Below are positions 33,699-41,267 of a DNA stretch of 43,093 nt, in pieces. Positions within the stretch are counted from its first letter, which is position 1. Each line of letters opens with the position of its first letter. A model generated the notes under the pieces. That model worked only from the letters and a program-made list of their open reading frames with translations. It searched no databases and was not told the origin of the DNA. The position numbers and the translations under genes are program-made. The DNA is from a bacterium (lineage in GTDB: Bacteria > 4484-113 > JAFGCY01): the NCBI GenBank assembly GCA_020849855.1, contig JADZFO010000048.1, positions 1 through 43,093 of the forward strand, read 5' to 3'.

Positions 33699-34343
33699 AT
33701 GACACAGGATCAATGGAACAGCGGCGGCGGATACACCAACGGCGCCGAGGGCGGAATGGCCCAGCCCAACCCGCCCGCACCGGAAGCGGTGCTGGAGCAG
33801 CTCTCGGCGGAAGTCAACGACGCCGCCTTCTTTCCGGTGGACACCCGAGGTGTTTATTATTTTGCCTATGACGTCTACATGGACCAGGGGCATATCTCGC
33901 GCTATGTGAAGGGCCTGATCCCGATCAAGCCCGTCTACATGCCGCACCACCGCCTGAGCTTCCCCCACTACCACCCGCCGGAAGAGACAGGCCTTCCCAG
34001 CCTGCAGCGCACCAACGACCCGGCGGACCGCGTCTGGGGCCTTCTGTATGACGCCAAGCCGACACTCGGCGACGAGGGCATCCGCGACTTCAAGCCCTTT
34101 GAGCGGCACCTGCGCGTGCCTGGGCGCTACCACCGCAGCTCCGTGCATGTGCTGGACCGCGCCGAGCGGCGCTACAGCGCATTCACCTATGTGCTCAGCC
34201 TGGACGACGGCAAGCAGAGTCCGCCCTCGGAGAACTATCTGCAGCGCTGGGTGGAAAGCGCCAGGGAGCGCCGCCTGCCCGACGAGTGGGTGGCCTACCT
34301 TGAGATGCTGCGCCGCGGCAGCGGATCCGGCAGCGGGAGCTAG
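33699..34343 (+). CDS. Gamma-glutamylcyclotransferase (GGCT/AIG2)-fold protein with an altered signature loop
   Basis: The 214-residue protein follows the GGCT pattern: YYFAY near 53-57, VWGLLYD near 112, an F-E-R-H segment with E135 in the place of the catalytic Glu, then YVLSLDDGKQSPPSENYLQRW and LPDEWVAYLEML. The usual YGSN(M) glycine loop reads YDVYM (57-61), so the substrate pocket differs and cyclotransferase activity is doubtful. The first ~45 residues and the Gly/Ser tail are disordered. It is cytoplasmic. A GGAG site precedes the ATG. The gene ends in CTAG, sharing these bases with the stop of the convergent meaB gene. Confidence 0.7.
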   Translation: MTQDQWNSGGGYTNGAEGGMAQPNPPAPEAVLEQLSAEVNDAAFFPVDTRGVYYFAYDVYMDQGHISRYVKGLIPIKPVYMPHHRLSFPHYHPPEETGLPSLQRTNDPADRVWGLLYDAKPTLGDEGIRDFKPFERHLRVPGRYHRSSVHVLDRAERRYSAFTYVLSLDDGKQSPPSENYLQRWVESARERRLPDEWVAYLEMLRRGSGSGSGS

Positions 34344-35326
34344 GCTCTGTCTGCTGGCAGCAGCGCTGAGCGCAACTGCTCCACAGCGTCCCAGATACTC
34401 AGCCGGCCATCCTGCACGTTTGCCGCCAGCTCTTCAAGCTGCGCAGCGAAGAGCTGTTCCAGGCGCAGGCTGAAGAGTGCGCGCAGGGTATAGACCAGCT
34501 CGCCGCGCACCCGGCGTCTGCGCCGCGGATGCTGTGCTGGCAGCCCGTTAAGCCAGAGCCGATGAGCCTCGAGGCTGCCTGTCAGCTGGTCCACGCCGCT
34601 GCCGTCGATCGCGCTGACCGGCAGAACTGCGACTTGCCATTGCGGGCCGGCGCTGTCCTGATCCGCCGGCGACAGCAGCTCCAGGGCGTTTCGGATCTCC
34701 TGCAGCATGGTCTCGGCGCCCGGGCGGTCGCTCTTGTTGACCACGATGATGTCGCCGGCCTCCAGCATGCCGGCCTTGAGCATCTGCAGGCCGTCGCCGC
34801 TTTCGGGGCTGAAGAGCACCACGACCGTGTCGGCCAGTGCCAGCACATCAAAGCCGGCCTGGCCCACGCCAATGGTCTCGATCAGCAGGGGGTCATAGCC
34901 GGCGGCTTCGATCAGCGCAGCAACGGCGCCGGCGCCCGGGCTGACGCCGCCCAGGGAGCCGCGGCTGGCAAGGCTGCGGACAAAGACATCCGGCCCGGCC
35001 AGCTCAACCCAGCGCAGGCGGTCGGCCATGATCGCGCCGCCGGAGAAGGGACTGCTGGGGTCGACGGCCACGATACCGCTGCGGCGGCCAAGGCTGCGCC
35101 AATGGCTGATCAGGCGCGCCAGCAGGGTGCTCTTGCCCACGCCGGGGCTGCCGGTGATGCCGATGCGGTGGGAATGACGGCCGCGCAGTTCCGGGCTCAG
35201 CCCGCCAAGCAGCTCGCGCGCCTGCAGCGGGTCGTTCTCCAGGCGGCTAAGCAGGCGGCCCAGACGGGTCTGGTCAGCGAGCTCTGAAGCCTCAATCTGC
35301 GGGGAGCGCGGCGCGGAAGGCTGCAT
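34340..35326 (-). CDS. meaB: MeaB/ArgK-family G-protein chaperone of methylmalonyl-CoA mutase
   Basis: MeaB uses GTP to load and protect B12-dependent acyl-CoA mutases. The 328-residue protein has the P-loop GSPGVGKST (59-67), the MeaB signature VDPSSPFSGGAIMADRLRW, IETIGVGQ (switch region) and NKSD (guanine specificity, usually NKAD). Length is typical. No Shine-Dalgarno is present; TAAAAT stands 6 nt before the ATG. The mutase itself is not in this window, but a methylmalonyl-CoA epimerase gene is at 40809. A ~4-nt overlap with the GGCT-like gene at the stop codons is convergent. Confidence 0.92.
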   Translation of the reverse strand: MQPSAPRSPQIEASELADQTRLGRLLSRLENDPLQARELLGGLSPELRGRHSHRIGITGSPGVGKSTLLARLISHWRSLGRRSGIVAVDPSSPFSGGAIMADRLRWVELAGPDVFVRSLASRGSLGGVSPGAGAVAALIEAAGYDPLLIETIGVGQAGFDVLALADTVVVLFSPESGDGLQMLKAGMLEAGDIIVVNKSDRPGAETMLQEIRNALELLSPADQDSAGPQWQVAVLPVSAIDGSGVDQLTGSLEAHRLWLNGLPAQHPRRRRRVRGELVYTLRALFSLRLEQLFAAQLEELAANVQDGRLSIWDAVEQLRSALLPADRA

Positions 35327-35332
35327 AGCTGC

Positions 35333-35338
35333 ATTTTA
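35333..35338 (-). promoter_or_regulatory. -10 box (TAAAAT), leaderless type
   Basis: TAAAAT on the minus strand lies 6 nt before the meaB ATG. No ribosome site is available between them. Confidence 0.5.
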
Positions 35339-35388
35339 GGGGCAGGGATAAGGCAAGACAGGAATGCGGCGGCGGCGGCGGCCTGGGA

Positions 35389-36744
35389 TCAGGCGCCGGG
35401 AGCAGCGGATTCAGCAGCGGCGCGGCTGGAGCCGGCATCTGAACGCACGAAGCGCAGAACCTTGCCGCCGGCGCCATCGGTGACAAAGCACTCCCGGCCA
35501 TCGTCCGAGAGGTCTATCGCTCGGGGCATGGAGATTAGCCCGCGGCCGAAGCTGCCGATGCGCTGGAAGCGGCTGTTCAGCACGGCCACTTCGAGGCGGT
35601 CGATGTCCAGCACATAGATGTCGCCTTCCGGCGAAATGTCGAGGTCCATGGGCCGCTTGAAGCGCGGGTAGCCACCGGGGTCGGTGGCCTGGAAGACGCG
35701 CAGCAGCTTGCCCCAGTAAAAGCGGTCCTGGGTGTGTCCGTCAAAGACCTGGATCCGCGCGTTCTGGACGTCACAGGTCAGGATCTTGTCGAAGGCCACG
35801 CAGACGCCGCGGACTTCATTGAACTGGGCCGGGCCACCGCCGGCGCTGGAGTTCATGGCCAGGTATTCCTCGTACTGCGCATGGCCGCGGGCGCCCTCAC
35901 GCGCATCAATCAGGCGGGCGATGTTGAGCTGCACCGAGATATCGGTCTGGCCCCACCAGGGGTCACGGTTCAGCGGGCGGTAGAGCCGCACGCAGTTGCC
36001 CCAGGGCTCGCTGATGGCGATGCTCTCGCGGCCGACCGAGATATGCCGCGGCCAGGCGAACTTGGTGTTGTCTTTGAAGACAGGGGTGCCCAGATCCTCC
36101 TGGCTACCCAGGAAGGGGTCAGGCAGGACGAAGCGGCGCACACCGGACTCGCGGGTGAAGCGGCTTTCCAGGCCGGTGCGGGCCCAGTCCGCGGTCCACA
36201 GATGGCCGTCGCGGATGTCAAGGTCGGCAACGCGGAACAGGCGGCCCTCAGTGCCGGCCCAGGGCGCGCCGAACTGCGTATCCCAGTGTCCCGGGTCGCC
36301 CTTGCGCTTGCCGTTGTCCTCATAAAGCCGGCGGTTGCTGGGCAGAAGCTGCTCCAGGGGCACGCCCTGGCCGTACTCACGCTTGAAGCTGCCGTCGGGG
36401 CTGAAGACCTGAATGCGGCTGACGCCCAGATCGCAGACCCAGACCTCGCCGCCGGTGGCGCAGACGCCGGCGATGTCAACAAAGCCGCCGGGCTCGAAGC
36501 GCTGCTCCCAGGGGTCGCTGGAGCTGTTGGCGGGCACGGCGACCCCGCCGAAGCTGCTGGCCAGATCCCAGCTCTGGGCCTGCGAGGCCAGCTCCGGGTC
36601 GATGCGCAGCTCTGGCTGGGCGCGTTCGAGGCAAGAAGTGAGACTGAGGCTGAGCAAGGCCATCAGCACAAGCAAAAGGCCGCGTAAGGCGCTCCGCGCG
36701 CCCAGGACCCGCAACTTCCCCCGCTGTGCTGCTGCTGTGCTCAT
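35389..36744 (-). CDS. NHL/beta-propeller lipoprotein
   Basis: The 451-residue product has a lipoprotein signal ending in SLTSC (C38). The mature part carries NHL-like beta-propeller repeats: VWVCDLGVSRIQVFSPDG, ILTCDVQNARIQVFDG, IYVLDIDRLEVAVLN and CFVTDGAGGKVLRF, with longer, irregular blades between them. NHL propellers bind proteins, sugars or nucleic acids; there is no enzyme motif. The Ala/Ser-rich C-terminus is disordered. The ATG overlaps the DUF2993 stop by 4 nt, so it is the last gene of the operon that starts at 38898. An envelope role is inferred from the lipobox. Confidence 0.8.
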   Translation of the reverse strand: MSTAAAQRGKLRVLGARSALRGLLLVLMALLSLSLTSCLERAQPELRIDPELASQAQSWDLASSFGGVAVPANSSSDPWEQRFEPGGFVDIAGVCATGGEVWVCDLGVSRIQVFSPDGSFKREYGQGVPLEQLLPSNRRLYEDNGKRKGDPGHWDTQFGAPWAGTEGRLFRVADLDIRDGHLWTADWARTGLESRFTRESGVRRFVLPDPFLGSQEDLGTPVFKDNTKFAWPRHISVGRESIAISEPWGNCVRLYRPLNRDPWWGQTDISVQLNIARLIDAREGARGHAQYEEYLAMNSSAGGGPAQFNEVRGVCVAFDKILTCDVQNARIQVFDGHTQDRFYWGKLLRVFQATDPGGYPRFKRPMDLDISPEGDIYVLDIDRLEVAVLNSRFQRIGSFGRGLISMPRAIDLSDDGRECFVTDGAGGKVLRFVRSDAGSSRAAAESAAPGA

Positions 36745-37445
36745 GCCTTGCCGGACACGATTATATGGCCGTCCATGGGTTTGATGTCCACAATCTTCAG
36801 CTCAAAGTCATAGTTCAGCTTGTCCTTGGCGAGCTGGATCTCTTTCTGGCTCTTGGCCTTGAACTTCCTGAGGTCGTAAACCGGGTTGACTTCCTTCTCG
36901 ATGGTCTTGTTAAGGCCCTTGGGCAGGCCCACGCCGGAGACCTTGCTTTTGTCGATGTGGAACATCAGCAGGGTCTCGTCCTCCATGGAAAGGTCGCCGG
37001 TAACGCTGTAGGACACCTTTGAGCCGAAAATTACCGGGTACTTGCCGGTGAGCGTCAGGCCGTCAGCGGCAATGCTGATAGTGGTGTCCTTGAGCTTGTC
37101 CACCTGGCTTTGCAGGGCCTCGGTCAGCTCAGACTCGCCGATATCGCTGCTCCACTGGATGCCGGCGATGCTGAGCTTGCCGTCGCTGGCCTTCTTGACT
37201 TTCTTGACGGTGATACTGGCGCTGCGCAGCACCAGCGGGTCCATGGTGAGCTTCTTGAAATCAAAGGTGATGGAATCGCAGCCGCTGGCACTGACGCCGC
37301 TGGCGTCCACTTTCACTTCGTCCAGCGGAGCAGGCTGCTCCTTGAGTACAATCGCGGCAAGCTCTTTTTCCAGTTTGCTTTCGCTCACCCCGCTTTTGAG
37401 CTGAGTCCCGAGAGCAAGCATTAGCAGTGCAATCAGATCGGCCAT
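36741..37445 (-). CDS. DUF2993 (LmeA-like) envelope protein
   Basis: The 234-residue protein matches the DUF2993/LmeA family: an N-terminal hydrophobic segment (LIALLMLALGTQL), the SKLEKEL start, LRSASITVKKVK, then LSIAGIQWSSDIGESELTEALQ and the C-terminal YDFELKIVDIKPMDG strand. LmeA-like proteins bind phospholipid and help build envelope glycolipids in Actinobacteria; elsewhere the role is unknown. The first helix may be a short signal anchor. It overlaps the 3' end of tmk by 13 nt, a tight coupling. Confidence 0.78.
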   Translation of the reverse strand: MADLIALLMLALGTQLKSGVSESKLEKELAAIVLKEQPAPLDEVKVDASGVSASGCDSITFDFKKLTMDPLVLRSASITVKKVKKASDGKLSIAGIQWSSDIGESELTEALQSQVDKLKDTTISIAADGLTLTGKYPVIFGSKVSYSVTGDLSMEDETLLMFHIDKSKVSGVGLPKGLNKTIEKEVNPVYDLRKFKAKSQKEIQLAKDKLNYDFELKIVDIKPMDGHIIVSGKA

Positions 37446-38074
37446 TTCGCCTCCAGCGCGGCCCGGATCTGTTGCGCCATTGCGTCAATGTCCTGGCCGG
37501 CGTCAATCTTGACTATGCGCTGCGGCTCCTGTTGCCACAGAGCAAGGTAGCGCTGTCTGACCCGCTGGAAGTAGATGAGGTTGCGCTGCTCGATGGCGTC
37601 CAGCCCTTCCGGGCTGCCGGCGGCAGCGCTGTTGGCCGCGCTGCGCCGCTGCAGGGCCGCGGACTCCTCAAGATCCAGCAGGAGCGTCAGATCAGGTACC
37701 AGCCCCCCGGCGGCAAGCCTGGCGACGGCCACCAGGGCCTGTTCGTCAAAGTAGTTGAGCGCACCCTGGTAGGCCAGGGTGCTGTCGCTGAAGCGGTCCA
37801 GTATCACGCAGCGGCCATCGGCGAGCGCCGGGCGCACCAGCTCGTGCAGCAGCTCGGCGCGGGCAGCGCCAAAAAGCAGCAGTTCGGCGCTGTGGCTGTG
37901 GGCCTGCCCGGACTTCAGCAGGCGGCGCAGCTCCTCACCCAGCGCGGTGCCGCCCGGCTCCCGCAGCAGCAGGGGCTGCCAGCCACGGCCTTCGCAGTAG
38001 TCCCGCAGCAGCGCGGCCTGGGTGCTCTTGCCAACGCCGTCGAGCCCTTCCAGCGTGATCAGGCGGCCTGTCAT
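37433..38074 (-). CDS. tmk: Thymidylate kinase
   Basis: This enzyme phosphorylates dTMP to dTDP with ATP, needed for DNA synthesis. The 213-residue protein has the P-loop GLDGVGKST near residue 10, REPGGTALGEELR, the DRFSDSTLAYQG motif (usually DRY) near 93, and a typical LID region (QRRSA). Length is normal. The ATG overlaps the stop of the CsgG-like gene by 1 nt (TAATG). It lies in the middle of an operon of envelope genes, not next to holB as in many genomes. Confidence 0.93.
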   Translation of the reverse strand: MTGRLITLEGLDGVGKSTQAALLRDYCEGRGWQPLLLREPGGTALGEELRRLLKSGQAHSHSAELLLFGAARAELLHELVRPALADGRCVILDRFSDSTLAYQGALNYFDEQALVAVARLAAGGLVPDLTLLLDLEESAALQRRSAANSAAAGSPEGLDAIEQRNLIYFQRVRQRYLALWQQEPQRIVKIDAGQDIDAMAQQIRAALEAKWPI

Positions 38075-38898
38075 TACCTGCCTGTCTCCTCTGTATCAGT
38101 GCCGCCCTCTTCGCCATCCTCAGCTTCGGCGTCCTCATCCTTGTCGCTGTCAGAAGGATCAGCCTCTGCGGAGGCTCCAGAGCCGGTTAGAGATATCGGT
38201 TCGGCATCCGGCTCAGCGGCCTCAGCAGTAGCAGCCGCCGGCTGGCCGGCGCGCCGGGGCAGGCGTCCCAGTTTTTCCAGCTCATCGCCAACTTCCAGCA
38301 CCAGGTCCTGGAGTACGCGCTTGCGCAGTTCCTTTTCCGTCCGGATGCGCTGGCTGTAGACCTTGTACTGCTCCGGCTCAATGCGGCCATCGGCCAGCAG
38401 CAGGCCCTCGCTGCATTCCACCAGGCGCCAGCGCAGGCGGCCCTTGGCCTCCGGGGCGCTGGCGGTCAGGCTGGGCCAGGAGCCGCCAGCAATCTTCACG
38501 CCGCCAAAAACTCCGTCGATCAGTGCGTCCACTTGAGCGCTCTGGCCCAGGGCCACGGCTTCCTTCAGCAGCAGTGGCCCGTCGCCAAGCTGGCTGCCCA
38601 GACTCGCCGGGTCAACCAGCGTGAAGGTGACGCCCTTGAAGCGCGCGCCCAGCCGGGCCTGCAGCATCCTGCCGAGGCTGCTGGTCAGCGCCGGGTCCTC
38701 TGCTTCATCTTTCAGCGGGACAATGCCAATGCGCAGGATCGGCGCGGCCGCAGCAGAGCCAGGCTTTGCCGGGGCCGGCTCCCTGGCCAGCGCGCAGTGC
38801 CAGGGTGCGCAGGCCAGCAGGGCCGCGCAAAGGACGGCCACAAGCCTGCAGCAGCTTTTGCCTGGGGGCATATCTCTAAAGACGTAAGCGGGGGTCAT
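38074..38898 (-). CDS. Exported CsgG/LpoB-like protein of unknown role
   Basis: The 274-residue product has a long N-terminus with a signal peptide (RLVAVLCAALLACAPWHCALA). A domain of about 125 residues follows (ILRIGIVPLKDEAEDP ... ALTSSLGRMLQARLG ... VDALIDGVFGGVKI ... WRLVECSEGLLLADG) with the strand-helix pattern of CsgG/LpoB-like proteins. Then comes a helical region and a Ser/Asp/Glu-rich acidic tail. No lipobox is clear at the cleavage site. TAGAAT lies 8 nt before the ATG chosen; an upstream TTG overlaps that box. It heads the operon CsgG-like/tmk/DUF2993/NHL and is divergent from the CAP-domain lipoprotein. Confidence 0.6.
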   Translation of the reverse strand: MTPAYVFRDMPPGKSCCRLVAVLCAALLACAPWHCALAREPAPAKPGSAAAAPILRIGIVPLKDEAEDPALTSSLGRMLQARLGARFKGVTFTLVDPASLGSQLGDGPLLLKEAVALGQSAQVDALIDGVFGGVKIAGGSWPSLTASAPEAKGRLRWRLVECSEGLLLADGRIEPEQYKVYSQRIRTEKELRKRVLQDLVLEVGDELEKLGRLPRRAGQPAAATAEAAEPDAEPISLTGSGASAEADPSDSDKDEDAEAEDGEEGGTDTEETGR

Positions 38899-38906
38899 CC
38901 GTTGCA

Positions 38907-38912
38907 ATTCTA
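38907..38912 (-). promoter_or_regulatory. -10 box (TAGAAT), leaderless type
   Basis: TAGAAT on the minus strand stands 8 nt before the ATG at 38898, heading the four-gene operon. A divergent -10-like box lies at 38974-38980. Confidence 0.45.
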
Positions 38913-38973
38913 GCTCTGAAGCCGCCCGGCGCCGAAGCAGCAGCCCGTGGCGAGACGGCGCTTTCGGCGGGTG

Positions 38974-38980
38974 TTATCTT
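38974..38980 (+). promoter_or_regulatory. -10-like box (TTATCT/TATCTT), leaderless type
   Basis: TATCTT lies 7 nt before the GTG at 38988. No ribosome site is present. It shares the 89-bp intergenic region with the divergent box. Confidence 0.4.
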
Positions 38981-38987
38981 TCCCGGC

Positions 38988-39632
38988 GTGCGCAAGCTGC
39001 TTTCCATCTGCCTGGCCCTGGCTCTGCTGTGCCTGTGCTGCGCCTGCTCCGGCGGCAGCCGAGGCGAGCCGCCCATTCCCGGCTGGCCTCCGACCTCGCC
39101 GCGTCAGCCCGGCCGTCTGGCCCTGGCCGACCCCGCGGAGATGGACCCATACGCCTGGTGGCGCAAGAACATTCTCAGCCTGGTTCCGACGGGGACCTAC
39201 CAGAATGAGTACTACCGGGAGCGCAGCGCGCAGATTGTGCGGGCGACCAACGAGCGCCGGGCTGCTTATGGCCTTGCCCCGCTGCAGGAGCTCAGCGGCC
39301 TCAATCGCGTGGCCCAGGCGCACGCGATGGATCAGGCTATCCGAGACTACTGGTCGCATCTGAATCCAGAGGCGCTGAGCAGCCGCCAGCGCATTGAAGC
39401 CGCGGGCGTGGGGACGGTTAGCGCTGGCGGCGAGAACAGCGCGATCAGTTTTTACAACTACAGCGACGGGGCCGGGATTGTCTACGGTTTTGAGCACCAC
39501 ACGGGCCACCGCGAGCTGCTGCTTAGCCCGGATGTGAAGTACATCGGGGTGGGGATCTATGACTACGGCCCCGGGGAGAACGAGTTCGTGGTGCAGCTGC
39601 TGGTGGATTTTGCCAACGCCCCGCAGAGCTGA
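38988..39632 (+). CDS. CAP/SCP-domain lipoprotein
   Basis: The 214-residue product has a lipoprotein signal with cysteines in LCLCCAC (C20 probably lipidated). A CAP (SCP/PR-1) domain occupies about 80-210: ATNERRAAYGLAPLQELSGL, AHAMDQAIRDYWSHLNP (with the conserved H), GENSAISFYN and a final YIGVGIYDYGPGENEFVVQLLVDF. Bacterial CAP proteins bind sterol, lipid or calcium, and their role is mostly unknown. Start is GTG; the signal begins directly there and a -10-like box lies 7 nt upstream. It is divergent from the CsgG-like gene. Confidence 0.88.
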   Translation: MRKLLSICLALALLCLCCACSGGSRGEPPIPGWPPTSPRQPGRLALADPAEMDPYAWWRKNILSLVPTGTYQNEYYRERSAQIVRATNERRAAYGLAPLQELSGLNRVAQAHAMDQAIRDYWSHLNPEALSSRQRIEAAGVGTVSAGGENSAISFYNYSDGAGIVYGFEHHTGHRELLLSPDVKYIGVGIYDYGPGENEFVVQLLVDFANAPQS

Positions 39633-39659
39633 AGCGGCCAGCGCCCCGCGCGACTCTGC

Positions 39660-39665
39660 TACTAT
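39660..39665 (+). promoter_or_regulatory. -10-like box (TACTAT), leaderless type
   Basis: TACTAT, with TGC directly upstream, lies 8 nt before the GTG at 39674. The extended -10 TGC supports it. No ribosome site is visible. Confidence 0.4.
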
Positions 39666-39673
39666 CTCGCGCC

Positions 39674-40534
39674 GTGACTTCTCCTTCCCGCCCCAGCATG
39701 ATCCTGCTTGACGCCGACGGTGTGCTCTGGCGCGGCGGCCAGGTGGTGCCAGAGGCGCCAGGCTTTATCCGCCGGGCCCAGGCCGCCGGCCTGCGCTGCG
39801 TGCTGGTGAGCAACAACGCCGGCCCGGACCGGCCAAGCTATGCGGCCAAGTGCGCCCGCCTGGGCCTGAACCTGAGTGAAGAGGACATCTTCAGCGTCAA
39901 CCATCTGGCCGGCCCCTACATTGCCGCGAATCATCCCGGCCTGCCCGTGCTGGTGCTGGGAAGCGAGATGTTGCGGGCCAGCGTGGGCCGCCACGTTGAG
40001 CATGCGGTCTCGGGCCAGGCCTGGCTGGACGAGCACGGCCTGGGCGGCAAGCTGGAAAAGGCCGAAGAGCTGGCGCGCCTGCGCGAGGCGGACTTTGACC
40101 TGGTACTCTGTGGAATCGACATCAATGTCAGCTATGCCAAGATGGCACTGGCCTGCGTGGTGCTGGAGAAGGGCGCAAAGCTGCTGGCGGCGAACCACGA
40201 CCCGACATTTCCCTTCGAGGACGGCATGACACTGCCGGGCAACGGCAGCATGGTGCAGCTGCTTTCACGCGTGGCCGAGGTTCCCTTTGTCAGCCTCGGC
40301 AAGCCGCATCTGCACATTCTGGAGCAGATCGAGCGCGAGACGGGAACGGACCGCAGAGCCATGTGCATGGTTGGCGACCGGGTGGACACAGACATTCAGC
40401 TGGCGCGCAATGCGGGTATTCCAGCCTACCTGGTGCTGACCGGCGTCAGCAGCGCCGAGGATGCGCTCCTGGCCGGCGGCGGTTTCGAGCTGGCCATGGA
40501 CCTTGATGCGGTCGCTCAGAGCCTGGGCTTTTGA
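39674..40534 (+). CDS. HAD-superfamily IIA phosphatase (NagD/PGP-like)
   Basis: The 286-residue protein has all HAD motifs: DADGV (nucleophile and acid/base Asp, 13-17), VSNNAG (motif II), LGKPH (motif III Lys, near 209) and GDRVDTDIQLA (motif IV). The cap region (about 90-200) matches the C2a type of the NagD/phosphoglycolate phosphatase/4-nitrophenylphosphatase group. The family hydrolyses small phosphate esters; the substrate here is not set. The GTG start is taken because the family start (MILLDADGV) lies 9 residues in and a -10-like box is 8 nt upstream. Confidence 0.88.
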   Translation: MTSPSRPSMILLDADGVLWRGGQVVPEAPGFIRRAQAAGLRCVLVSNNAGPDRPSYAAKCARLGLNLSEEDIFSVNHLAGPYIAANHPGLPVLVLGSEMLRASVGRHVEHAVSGQAWLDEHGLGGKLEKAEELARLREADFDLVLCGIDINVSYAKMALACVVLEKGAKLLAANHDPTFPFEDGMTLPGNGSMVQLLSRVAEVPFVSLGKPHLHILEQIERETGTDRRAMCMVGDRVDTDIQLARNAGIPAYLVLTGVSSAEDALLAGGGFELAMDLDAVAQSLGF

Positions 40535-40538
40535 AGCC

Positions 40539-40715
40539 TCAGGCCGGCCGGCGCAGCAGTACTGCGATGAGCAGGCCGATGGGGCCCAGGAATAGGCCGA
40601 GGATAAGGCCCAGAGCGCCCGAGATCAGGTAGCCAACGATCGCGCACAGGATGTTCATTCCGCCGATATACGGCCAGTAACCATATCCCTGAAGCAGCAG
40701 CAGTCCGAGTTCCAT
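40539..40715 (-). CDS. Small membrane peptide, 58 residues
   Basis: The ORF begins MELGLLLLQGYGYW and contains two hydrophobic segments, about 20-33 (MNILCAIVGYLI) and 34-54 (GALGLILGLFLGPIGLLIAV), ending in RRPA. The LGLFLGPIGLLIAVLL pattern is typical of small inner-membrane proteins with a G-P-x-G turn. It is not a copy of a known small protein that I can name. A GGAGG ribosome site lies 8 nt before the ATG. It lies between two plus-strand genes, with 4 bp after the HAD stop. It is too short to be confident from composition alone, but the ribosome site and membrane pattern support it. Confidence 0.65.
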   Translation of the reverse strand: MELGLLLLQGYGYWPYIGGMNILCAIVGYLISGALGLILGLFLGPIGLLIAVLLRRPA

Positions 40716-40796
40716 TCAGGATGCCTCCAGTGAGTTAATCTGCCATCGCTGTCTGAGACTCGCCGGGTGCTCATCGGTTCGGGCCGCGTCTGAATC

Positions 40797-40802
40797 TACA
40801 AT
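40797..40802 (+). promoter_or_regulatory. -10 box (TACAAT), leaderless type
   Basis: TACAAT lies 6 nt before the ATG at 40809, and only 4 nt before an in-frame GTG. The 6-nt spacing supports the ATG as the start. Confidence 0.5.
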
Positions 40803-40808
40803 CAAGTG

Positions 40809-41225
40809 ATGTTCCATCTGGACCATATTGGGATCGCCGTCCGCTCGCTGGCCGAGAGCGTGCCGCTGTACTGCCGCATGCTGGGCATAAAGGAGTCGGC
40901 GGTGGAGTATCACGAAGTGCCAAGCGAGAAGGTACGCATCGCGATGCTTAAGGGCAACACGACCCTTGAGCTGCTGGAGCCCAGCGAAGAAGGCACCTCG
41001 CTGGCGCGTTTCATGGACAAGCGTGGCGAGGGATTCCATCACTGGTGCTTCCGTGCGGCCGCCCCGCTGGAGGACAAGATGGCGCAGCTTGGTCAGCAGG
41101 GCTTTGAGCTGCTGGACAGCACGCCTCGGGAGGGCGCCGAGGGCCGGGTGTGCTTCATCCACCCGCGCTCCAGCGGCGGCATCCTGACCGAGTTTGTTGA
41201 GGAAGGATCAGGCAGCTTCGGCTAG
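40809..41225 (+). CDS. mce: Methylmalonyl-CoA epimerase (VOC superfamily)
   Basis: This enzyme interconverts (R)- and (S)-methylmalonyl-CoA in the propionyl-CoA pathway. The 138-residue VOC protein has MFHLDHIGIAV at the N-terminus, the strand TTLELLEPS (metal Glu), GFHHWCFR with the metal histidine, and GGILTEFVEE (second Glu). Length and motifs are typical of the family. It fits functionally with MeaB at 34340, though the mutase is not in this window. The GTG 3 nt upstream is an alternative start, giving one more residue. Confidence 0.9.
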   Translation: MFHLDHIGIAVRSLAESVPLYCRMLGIKESAVEYHEVPSEKVRIAMLKGNTTLELLEPSEEGTSLARFMDKRGEGFHHWCFRAAAPLEDKMAQLGQQGFELLDSTPREGAEGRVCFIHPRSSGGILTEFVEEGSGSFG

Positions 41226-41267
41226 TTGCGGCCCGCTGTGGCCAGGGGTTGGACGGCTGGCGTTCCC

